Positions 56,819 through 63,214 of a stretch of 64,000 nt of DNA are shown here, in pieces. Numbering within the stretch: position 1 is the stretch's first letter; every line of letters begins with the position of its first letter. The position numbers and the translations under genes are program-made. Under the pieces are notes generated by a model. It did not search any database. It had not been told where the DNA came from and saw only the letters and a program-made list of their open reading frames with translations. The DNA lies in NCBI GenBank assembly GCA_937944945.1, contig CALEBD010000406.1, positions 62,001-126,000 of the forward strand. The letters run 5' to 3'. Source of the DNA: an uncultured Clostridium sp. GTDB taxonomy: Bacteria > Bacillota > Clostridia > Peptostreptococcales > Peptostreptococcaceae.

Positions 56819-57505
56819 TTAACAAGTTCCATATTCTGTTTCTTTATAAAACTCAATCTTTTGTCCATATAGTTTCTGCAACTCCTGATTTAGTTCAGTA
56901 AATACACTATATGGCATTTTCTTATTCTGCCTAGCAAAGTAAGCAGGATGATATACTTCCATAATTTTTGGGCTATTTACAATATACTTCTTAAATGACG
57001 ATGCTTGATTACCAAATAAGACATATATTATGCCTCCATCTCTAGAACTTAGATTGTGAATTAATTTGGCAGTAAAGGATCTCCACATATCAAAGTGTGA
57101 GCCAACTCTACCAATTTCACAAGTGAAAGCAGTGTTAATCATTAAAATACCTTGCGTTGCCCATGATTCTAGAGTATTATCAAATTCTATTCTATTATGA
57201 GGAATCTCATAATTTATTGCAGCTTCTTTGACTACCTGTAATGAAGGCGATAGTTTATCTTCTGGAGTGTCCTTTGAGTTGCCAAACAATATTCCAGTAG
57301 CCACACCTTGTTGTGGGTACGGGTCTTGTCCCAGAAAGACTACTTTACAGTCTTTCAAAGGACAAGCCCTAAAGGCTTTAAATATATTTGGAGAGGAGGG
57401 ACATAAAGTTGTTTTATCTATAGTACTTATCCAAGACAGTATCTTGCGAAGTTCTGCAGTATCTATTACATCCATCCAATCTCCAAAGTATTCACTAGCT
57501 TTCAT
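56819..57505 (-). CDS. ung: Uracil-DNA glycosylase, family 1-like, atypical leucine loop (228 aa)
   Basis: It removes uracil from DNA. The water-activating loop VVFLGQDPYPQQG (Asp 61) is intact, followed by LMINTAFTCEIG and YVLFGNQAS, which match the usual LLLN and LWG blocks. The final motif is YHPAYFARQ (His 186) instead of the canonical HPSPLS. The catalytic His is kept but the DNA-intercalating Leu loop is altered. The start overlaps the ThyX stop (ATGA), so thymidylate synthesis and uracil removal are coupled. Confidence 0.9.
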   Translation of the reverse strand: MKASEYFGDWMDVIDTAELRKILSWISTIDKTTLCPSSPNIFKAFRACPLKDCKVVFLGQDPYPQQGVATGILFGNSKDTPEDKLSPSLQVVKEAAINYEIPHNRIEFDNTLESWATQGILMINTAFTCEIGRVGSHFDMWRSFTAKLIHNLSSRDGGIIYVLFGNQASSFKKYIVNSPKIMEVYHPAYFARQNKKMPYSVFTELNQELQKLYGQKIEFYKETEYGTC

Positions 57506-58485
57506 TCACACCATCCTTTTTTCCTAAATTCTGCATGTAGAGGTTCTGCCAATTCTCTAGCCTGTGGATGTGCACTTTCTGCATCACGCAATTTAAAGAA
57601 TCCGTCCCACTGTGTAAGAGTACCAGTCATAATTAATTCAGTCTTAAGACTATTAGGTAGTACAGCTCTTGCTTGCTGAGGTTTCCAACCCTGATTTAGT
57701 AATTCCAAATATAATTGTTCGGATATTTGTAAATTAGCTATAAAATTCCTTTCTGGAGTAATCTCCCAAGGTTTAAACCAGGGGTTCCCTTTTCCAGTTA
57801 AATGATAGTAGTATTCTCCAATTAAATTTCCATACTCATCATGATTAATGATAGTTCCTTTAACTTCTTGGAGAGCTAGGCTGTCTGCCCAACATGGAAT
57901 AATAAAGGTAAGCTCATTACCAAATTTGTCCTTGGAATAATTGCAATAACGGGTACTCTCCTGAGCAAAACTAAACACTCTATGCCTTACAAATTCGTGG
58001 CTTACTCCTCTATCACATACAAATCGAACCGTAATTCTTTTCTCATGTTCCTTACCAGGATTACAGATATATTCCAAATCCTCAAGCCAACCATTTTCTA
58101 CTAATACTCTATAATTAGTAGTAACAAATCCGTTCCAAGTTCCCTTTTCGGCTTCTCCAGTACTATTAGCTACAGAATAAGGATTGCTGCAATACTTAAA
58201 ATACTGTTGTCTAGAAGACATCGTTAGAAATAGATATACGGTACCATGCTCTAACATAGCTCCATGTCCAGACTTTACCATTCTCTCAACAAATTTTGCA
58301 GCAGAATCTAGAGTAATCTTGTCCTCTGATTTGTAACAGGTTCTTCCAGCTATTTCAATCTGTCTATATACAGTGTCAATAAGCTCTTGCCTAGCCATTT
58401 TAGGTCCTATTTCCATATCAGATGGAATGATTATGTTTCTAGGTTTCTGTTCTAAGATTTCAAGATATGGTTTAATTAGCTTCAT
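57502..58485 (-). CDS. thyX: Flavin-dependent thymidylate synthase ThyX (327 aa)
   Basis: It makes dTMP from dUMP with FAD, NADPH and methylene-tetrahydrofolate. The ThyX signature RHR-x7-S is present (Arg 167, His 168, Arg 169, Ser 177; VRHRVFSFAQESTRYC). So are MLEHGTVYLFL upstream and LPNSLKTELIMTGTL near the C-terminus. At 327 residues it is longer than the 220-250 typical of bacterial ThyX, with extra N-terminal residues and an insertion around 100-150. It is coupled by overlap to the uracil-DNA glycosylase gene downstream. Confidence 0.93.
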   Translation of the reverse strand: MKLIKPYLEILEQKPRNIIIPSDMEIGPKMARQELIDTVYRQIEIAGRTCYKSEDKITLDSAAKFVERMVKSGHGAMLEHGTVYLFLTMSSRQQYFKYCSNPYSVANSTGEAEKGTWNGFVTTNYRVLVENGWLEDLEYICNPGKEHEKRITVRFVCDRGVSHEFVRHRVFSFAQESTRYCNYSKDKFGNELTFIIPCWADSLALQEVKGTIINHDEYGNLIGEYYYHLTGKGNPWFKPWEITPERNFIANLQISEQLYLELLNQGWKPQQARAVLPNSLKTELIMTGTLTQWDGFFKLRDAESAHPQARELAEPLHAEFRKKGWCE

Positions 58486-58654
58486 TGTAATCCTTTGTTA
58501 GTTCATCATTAGTGTATTCATCTGCTTCATAGTCACTCATTGCCTGGTCATACCATGTCCAATTATCAACACCTGCCATTTCTAGACAACGCAACTTCCA
58601 TCTATCCCTTAATAACTCTGCTAACTCGTCTTTTCTAATTAACTTCATTTCCAT
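58472..58654 (-). CDS. Small acidic early protein, unknown (60 aa)
   Basis: A 60-residue helical, acidic protein (LAELLRDRWKLRCLEMAG) overlapping ThyX by 14 bases and the Cys-rich gene by 10 bases. An in-frame ATG two codons later is an alternative start. No family is recognised. Confidence 0.6.
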   Translation of the reverse strand: MEMKLIRKDELAELLRDRWKLRCLEMAGVDNWTWYDQAMSDYEADEYTNDELTKDYNEAN

Positions 58655-59034
58655 AGTCCCAGTTCTATACCTAATGCTTTATCCATGAAGCAATACGTTG
58701 TTCCGTCCTTTAATGTCCTGGTATTCGGCTTTATGTGTAATGCTAAAGGACAATCTTTATTAATTCCTGTAATATCTCCAGTTCTCCAAGGTTCTTTCTC
58801 AGATTTTTCTGCGTCGATGCCTATTATGAATAAGGCTTCATCCTTATACTTTGCACATTCCTTGCAAGCATGATCAGAATAACCTACAGTTTTTCCATGT
58901 AGACTCTTTACCTCTTTTGCAGCTTCTTCAGAAAGAAGGGAATTCATTATGATTCCCTCCTCTGCTATATTCCCACAAACTGGGCATAGGTAGTTTACTA
59001 AAGAGACCTCTAGTTCTTTCGACATCTCTTGCAA
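58645..59034 (-). CDS. Cys-rich (probable zinc-binding) early protein (129 aa)
   Basis: CPVCGN near residue 17 and a later HACKEC pair suggest a four-Cys zinc site. The region GKTVGYSDHACKECAKY is followed by a beta-rich tail. The start overlaps the 3' end of the upstream gene, whose TAG stop lies inside this gene's first codons. An alternative start is the fourth codon (ATG 59025). The function is unknown. Confidence 0.65.
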   Translation of the reverse strand: MQEMSKELEVSLVNYLCPVCGNIAEEGIIMNSLLSEEAAKEVKSLHGKTVGYSDHACKECAKYKDEALFIIGIDAEKSEKEPWRTGDITGINKDCPLALHIKPNTRTLKDGTTYCFMDKALGIELGLWK

Positions 59035-59432
59035 GCTTTATATCCTTGTTTACGAGCATCTGATAAAGATATTTTCTTAACTTCAGGATTGCGGGCCTTC
59101 AAAGAAGGACAATCCTTACTAGTATGATAAACACTGCCAGTCTTTGTTACATATACATCAGTATCTTCATAGTCAATACAACCACCAGTCGGATTTCCAT
59201 TTTCGTCGCAATAAGCTCCACTATTAGCTAGAATTAACTTTCCATTATCAGCCTCTATTACTTCGTCACCATTTTCTAAATACATATCCTCTACCTTTCT
59301 TAATGTTAAACTTTTTATTGAATGATAATCATGTCTTATATTTTGTTCTGCTTCATATTCATCTTCAGCAGTAGTCCAAACATTTTGATCATCCCCATAA
59401 GTATGTTCTATATGATATATAAATCTTTTCAT
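59010..59432 (-). CDS. Early protein with C-terminal Cys/His motif, ends in TAG (140 aa)
   Basis: The N-terminal half is a small beta-beta-alpha module (FIYHIEHTYGDDQN, then EDEYEAEQNIRHDY). The C-terminus has the pattern GSVYHTSKDCPSLK and GYKACKRCRKN, i.e. Y-H-x4-C then C-x2-C, as in small metal-binding tails of nucleases and Ada-like proteins. The stop is TAG (59010-59012), with an in-frame TAG and a TAA five and six codons later. In this early block the TAG most simply acts as a genuine stop. Confidence 0.65.
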   Translation of the reverse strand: MKRFIYHIEHTYGDDQNVWTTAEDEYEAEQNIRHDYHSIKSLTLRKVEDMYLENGDEVIEADNGKLILANSGAYCDENGNPTGGCIDYEDTDVYVTKTGSVYHTSKDCPSLKARNPEVKKISLSDARKQGYKACKRCRKN

Positions 59433-59433
59433 T

Positions 59434-59580
59434 TTATTCCTCCGAAATAAGCTCTACCAGAGTGAGATTTCTAAAGGTCTCATTTAGAGACTTTCTAGCT
59501 TCCTCCTCACTTGGAGCTTCTATAGTAACTGTTTCTGCACATCTTTTCTTAAATTCTATATAATACGTATAGGTTTTCAT
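59434..59580 (-). CDS. Small early protein, beta-beta-alpha type (48 aa)
   Basis: A 48-residue protein (MKTYTYYIEFKKRCAETV, then APSEEEARKSLNETF) that fills the gap after the small membrane protein, whose stop overlaps its ATG. It looks like a stand-alone copy of the N-terminal module of its downstream neighbour. The function is unknown. Confidence 0.65.
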   Translation of the reverse strand: MKTYTYYIEFKKRCAETVTIEAPSEEEARKSLNETFRNLTLVELISEE

Positions 59581-59747
59581 CTTCTTAGTTTATTAAAAAT
59601 TTTACTTAATATAATTATAAGCGCCATACATATCATAGCGGTGATATAATATAGCGTCAATGTAAAGAAACACAATCCTGCGGCTATAATAGCTATCCAG
59701 ATTGGGCTAGTTATAATTAGTATGAGAATTACGATAAATTCTAACAT
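59577..59747 (-). CDS. Small membrane protein with two hydrophobic helices (56 aa)
   Basis: Nearly the whole 56-residue chain is hydrophobic: LEFIVILILIITSPIWIAII, then AAGLCFFTLTLYYITAM, then MALIIILSKI. It ends in a basic tail (FNKLRR). Two or three membrane passes are likely. Its ATG overlaps the TAG stop of the primase-like gene and its TGA overlaps the next ATG, so it is a genuine member of the operon. Roles such as superinfection exclusion or membrane anchoring are only guesses. Confidence 0.7.
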   Translation of the reverse strand: MLEFIVILILIITSPIWIAIIAAGLCFFTLTLYYITAMICMALIIILSKIFNKLRR

Positions 59748-60364
59748 AAAGTTTTATAATATAATAGGGTAGGATTATTATCGTGTATATCAATCTGGTC
59801 TAGTTGATATAATGCCAACTTCTGAGAAAATTGTTGTCTATCAAATCCATTAGATATAAGGTGATAACCATTAACAGTGGGAATTATATGCTTAATCCTA
59901 TCTCCCTCTGCTCCTCTACATTCATTAATTAGAGATATTATCCTATTCCTATATTCGTCGTCTTTAGAATCTATATCAACAATCCACAACTTTTTATAAT
60001 TAGAACTTCTACTGGCACCAGTAGCCCTGTCATATACAGCTATGCCCTGCCTAGTATTTCCATTCTTAATCAAGTCTGCAAATTGTTTAATAGACTCGCA
60101 AGCTATATCAAGAGTATTTCGAGGATTAATCCAAAAGTAAGCTCTAGCATTATTACTATTACACAAGTCCTTTATATATGACTCTTGTCTCAGAAATTCT
60201 TCCTTTGTAAAAAAGTAGAAACTTCTAATAGTTCTAGCACTAGATGTATAGGATGGGAGTTCTACCCCATCCTTCTTTCTTTGAATTATTTGAACGAAAT
60301 AAAAATCATCTTTATCTACTAATCCATCAAATAGATTAGCTAAATATTCAAAATTGTCTACCAT
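59741..60364 (-). CDS. Primase-like (AEP-superfamily-like) protein, ends in TAG (207 aa)
   Basis: The start ATG 60364 (MVDNFEYLANLFDG) gives a 17-base overlap with the upstream gene; a longer form from 60412 is possible. KLWIVDIDSKD supplies an h-D-h-D metal motif, and IIPTVNGYHLISNGFD resembles the G-x-H segment of archaeo-eukaryotic-type primases. IDIHDNNPTLLYY supplies a third acidic block. In phages such proteins prime DNA replication. The order and spacing fit the superfamily, though the short length leaves room for another nucleotidyl-transfer role. The stop TAG is backed by an in-frame TAA four codons later. Confidence 0.6.
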   Translation of the reverse strand: MVDNFEYLANLFDGLVDKDDFYFVQIIQRKKDGVELPSYTSSARTIRSFYFFTKEEFLRQESYIKDLCNSNNARAYFWINPRNTLDIACESIKQFADLIKNGNTRQGIAVYDRATGASRSSNYKKLWIVDIDSKDDEYRNRIISLINECRGAEGDRIKHIIPTVNGYHLISNGFDRQQFSQKLALYQLDQIDIHDNNPTLLYYKTLC

Positions 60365-60578
60365 AAAATAAGTCGTTAAATATATTAGCACCTCCGAAGT
60401 AGTCAGGAACACATCTAGTTATAATAAGCTGTCTGAATGAATCTCCATGCTTCCTTTTAAGGTAATCTTCAAGTGAGCATTTAGCTATCAACTCATTGCT
60501 TTTATTTTTAACTATAATCTCTTTATCATAGAGTGTCTCACTATACAAGACTACATTATAATTGATCCTGTAATTCAT
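60348..60578 (-). CDS. Small early protein, unknown (76 aa)
   Basis: A 76-residue mixed protein. Its N-terminus is beta-like (YRINYNVVLYSETLYDKEI) with a later GDSFRQLIITRC segment. It overlaps both neighbours slightly. No family is recognised. Confidence 0.6.
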   Translation of the reverse strand: MNYRINYNVVLYSETLYDKEIIVKNKSNELIAKCSLEDYLKRKHGDSFRQLIITRCVPDYFGGANIFNDLFYGRQF

Positions 60579-60813
60579 TTTCTATATGTTTTTTAGCCTC
60601 ACGCCTTGCTTTTTTCTTATCTACCACATCCATCATTATTTCTCCGTATTTTTTGAAATAGATTTCACCTCCCCATCCTTTCCATCCTTGAGAACCATAA
60701 GCTCTTCTTTTTCTTCTACGTTCTACCTTTCCCTCTTTATCAAGGTATGGAGTAGGGATTCTATTCTTCGGATTGTGTGCGGTAGGATGATGCTCCTTGT
60801 AAGTTCTACTCAT
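60556..60813 (-). CDS. Small highly basic early protein (85 aa)
   Basis: Strongly basic, with KVERRRKRRAYGSQGWKGWG in the middle and a helical, charged C-terminus (DKKKARREAKKHIENEL). It may bind nucleic acid, judging only by charge. It overlaps the Thg1-like gene stop by four bases. Confidence 0.65.
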   Translation of the reverse strand: MSRTYKEHHPTAHNPKNRIPTPYLDKEGKVERRRKRRAYGSQGWKGWGGEIYFKKYGEIMMDVVDKKKARREAKKHIENELQDQL

Positions 60814-61598
60814 GCTATAAGTTTTTCAATATATTCTCTATCCTCTCCTTTAAAGATTGGAATCTCATTATCAATAAACCAATAACTTCTTAAAGTTTGA
60901 TTCATAGTCTGATGATATTTCTTTATACAGCAGCTTCCTCTTTTAAACTTAGTAGGATAATCATTCCAGTTAATTCCTTTCTCCTGAAATAGTAACTCTT
61001 GAATTTGATTAGAGTTTAGACCTTCCAACTGTTTGTGAGAGAAATGTGCCTGCCCAGCTGAAGAAATGCTGTTCCTCGTAGCATCCTGCTGTCTCCATAG
61101 GATACAATTAGTTACTTCCTCTTTTGGAATGTTAAAGCATCTGGCATCAAACATTGCTCCAGTCTTAAGAGAACGCTTATATGAGCTAGTTAACTCATCA
61201 TCGTCTAACTTTCCATTATAAGAAAGCTCTACGATTTGCTCTTGAAATCTTCTGTTAAAAATAAGAGTTGCCATAGACGCTGCCACACTACATATCTTCT
61301 GGACGTTATAATCAAACCAGGCGTCAGTAGTAAGTTTCTGATAGTCGATAAGTACTAAAGTAATTTCATCAGACTGTGTGTATCCCAAAACACATCCCTG
61401 AATATTCTCACATAAGTACTTCATTGTTTCCTGCATAGCATTACACATAGCCCCATCAAAGGGTTTATTAAAACCTCTTGTGAATGTGTGAAATGCTTTT
61501 CCATCTAGTCTTATAATAACTGGTGTGCGTCTAGCTAAAAATGTTTTAGAACGATTCTCATAATAAGATTTCATTCTATCTCCTAATTCATCTTTCAT
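60810..61598 (-). CDS. Thg1-like tRNA guanylyltransferase / 3'-5' polymerase (262 aa)
   Basis: Thg1-family enzymes add nucleotides in the 3'-5' direction: G-1 on tRNA-His in eukaryotes, and template-directed 5'-end repair of tRNAs in many bacterial-type members. Visible are IIRLDGKAFHTFTRGF (Asp 32), GYTQSDEITLVL (Asp 77, Glu 78) and the family's later block ILWRQQDATRNSI. The length is normal. With no HINNLYN-type motif, it is closer to the bacterial/phage Thg1-like repair group. It shares an early operon with a Pnkp-like enzyme and YqeY. Confidence 0.93.
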   Translation of the reverse strand: MKDELGDRMKSYYENRSKTFLARRTPVIIRLDGKAFHTFTRGFNKPFDGAMCNAMQETMKYLCENIQGCVLGYTQSDEITLVLIDYQKLTTDAWFDYNVQKICSVAASMATLIFNRRFQEQIVELSYNGKLDDDELTSSYKRSLKTGAMFDARCFNIPKEEVTNCILWRQQDATRNSISSAGQAHFSHKQLEGLNSNQIQELLFQEKGINWNDYPTKFKRGSCCIKKYHQTMNQTLRSYWFIDNEIPIFKGEDREYIEKLIA

Positions 61599-62125
61599 AG
61601 CTTTTCTTTAGATATACTTATACTTCCTTCGTAGGCATTTCCAAAAATCTTATATTTAAAATCTTTATCTGGTTTTGTACAAATTATACAATAGTATGCA
61701 TCTTGTCCTAGAGTCGCTTTTCCAGCATAAGAACATTTCCAACCTAGCATTTCCATCACTCTTCTTGCTGTAGAAAATGCTATATCTCCACCTCTAAACA
61801 ATTCTGGCTCACCTTCCATAATTAGCGACAAATTCTCGGAAATACTTCTTATACTTTGAGTAATAATCTCTCCCCCATTAACTAGTTCGGCATTATGCCA
61901 CATAAGTTCATCCTTATCATTGTAAATCTCTCTAGTAGGACTTCCATTATTATCTACTGGATCTAACTCATCAATAACTTCATAGATTTGTTCGGAATCA
62001 TAACAATCAACCTCTCCATACCTAACTTTCTCAACCGCCTCCTCTATAGTATTAGCTTCTACATCATAGAAGTACCTGTTCCAAGAGCGGGACAATATAT
62101 CCTCATATAGTTTAAATTTTGTCAT
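61595..62125 (-). CDS. Early protein of unknown function (176 aa)
   Basis: The N-terminal 45 residues form a beta-beta-alpha module (RYFYDVEANTIEEAVEKV) like those at 59010 and 59434. The C-terminal part (GGDIAFSTARRVMEMLGW, then YYCIICTKPD) is alpha/beta with a Cys pair. It overlaps the Thg1-like and 62122 genes by four bases each (ATGA). Confidence 0.65.
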   Translation of the reverse strand: MTKFKLYEDILSRSWNRYFYDVEANTIEEAVEKVRYGEVDCYDSEQIYEVIDELDPVDNNGSPTREIYNDKDELMWHNAELVNGGEIITQSIRSISENLSLIMEGEPELFRGGDIAFSTARRVMEMLGWKCSYAGKATLGQDAYYCIICTKPDKDFKYKIFGNAYEGSISISKEKL

Positions 62126-62664
62126 AGCTCACTGATTAAAATTTCAGAATCCAGGTCTTTTCCACTATAGTCAACAATCTTAAGTTTCCAGTTGCCAAGG
62201 AATCTGGCTTTACATACTTCCTTAGCTATGGCTATTACATCTTCAGGAGAATAGAAAGCGTTAGTCTTATCACCAACCTTATATCCGTTCCATCGTGAAC
62301 TATCTTTTTCAATTTCCTCGGAAGTAACAGGCCTTACTAATTCTATTCTATAGAATCCAGCAGCTAGAGGATTTTTCTCTTCAGCCTCATATGTTTCCGT
62401 ACACATAGTGTAAGTATTTGGGCTGTCCTCTGGACTGAAACTTACTCCATCAATGATAATATTACCATAATAATGAACTGCATTCCAACTTACTCCACGA
62501 TAAGTAGTTACATCTAGTGTAACAGTTCTCGGAGAATTATTTCTAATCCAAGAACCCCTAGTGATAAATCCAGGAATAGAAATATCCAGTCCTGCATCAT
62601 CTCTAAATACTTCTGGGTAGTCTTTTCTATCCCAACAATGTTCAATAGCTTCTTTTATATTCAT
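62122..62664 (-). CDS. Early protein of unknown function (180 aa)
   Basis: A 180-residue, beta-rich protein (GSWIRNNSPRTVTLDVTTY, then YYGNIIIDGVSFSPED) with a helical segment before the C-terminus (EDVIAIAKEVCKARFLG). No signal or membrane segment and no catalytic motif are seen. One base separates it from the 55-aa gene upstream. Confidence 0.65.
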   Translation of the reverse strand: MNIKEAIEHCWDRKDYPEVFRDDAGLDISIPGFITRGSWIRNNSPRTVTLDVTTYRGVSWNAVHYYGNIIIDGVSFSPEDSPNTYTMCTETYEAEEKNPLAAGFYRIELVRPVTSEEIEKDSSRWNGYKVGDKTNAFYSPEDVIAIAKEVCKARFLGNWKLKIVDYSGKDLDSEILISEL

Positions 62665-62665
62665 A

Positions 62666-62833
62666 TCACCTAGGAACTACGTCCAAATCAGTTATATAAA
62701 ACGAATTATCATCTATATCCTTTTGCACAAAGTAGCCTCTAACCTCTACAGTCTCTCCGCTTAAGGTGTGTATCATAACCTCTCTGTCTTGGTCAAACTG
62801 CTCTAATATTTTAATTAATTGTCCTACTAACAT
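62666..62833 (-). CDS. Small early protein, unknown (55 aa)
   Basis: A 55-residue protein (MLVGQLIKILEQFDQDREV, then VEVRGYFVQKDIDDNSFY) that fills the gap between two early genes. Its ATG overlaps the TAG TAG end of the gene upstream. The opening helix plus beta layout is common among small phage proteins of unknown function. Confidence 0.65.
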   Translation of the reverse strand: MLVGQLIKILEQFDQDREVMIHTLSGETVEVRGYFVQKDIDDNSFYITDLDVVPR

Positions 62834-63213
62834 TCCCATATAGGATAATATTCATTATAGTGTAAACAAAACCTATATAATCTATTAGCTGCTTCAACTG
62901 GAGTATGACCATCCCATTCATCTGCTTTCCATCTTTCAGGAATATTAAACAGATTCCAATCCTCTATTCTGTAATGATTACTTACTTGACCAGTAGGAAG
63001 ATAAGCCATAACTATGAACCATCCTCCTCCAAAGCATAGCTCTCCATCTGAGTGTCTATAAGATTTGTGGACTTCATATTTACCTTCTAAACTGTTAAAG
63101 AATGCTGCATTATACAGCATTCTATAATGATAAAGTTCGTCAAAGCTATGAAATCCATCGGAGATCTTGCCTTCTGGAAGAAATAGATTCTTTAACCTTT
63201 GTAGAAGTTTCAT
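62827..63213 (-). CDS. Conserved phage protein, WDGHTP family, ends in TAG (128 aa)
   Basis: SDGFHSFDELYHYRMLYN at the N-terminus, KSYRHSDGELCFGGGWF in the middle and WDGHTPVEAANRL near the end match a family of small phage proteins widespread in tailed phages and without known function. The stop is a tandem TAG TAG (the first at 62827-62829), backed by TAA three codons further on. It is the third early gene that uses TAG as its stop. Confidence 0.8.
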   Translation of the reverse strand: MKLLQRLKNLFLPEGKISDGFHSFDELYHYRMLYNAAFFNSLEGKYEVHKSYRHSDGELCFGGGWFIVMAYLPTGQVSNHYRIEDWNLFNIPERWKADEWDGHTPVEAANRLYRFCLHYNEYYPIWEC

Positions 63214-63214
63214 A

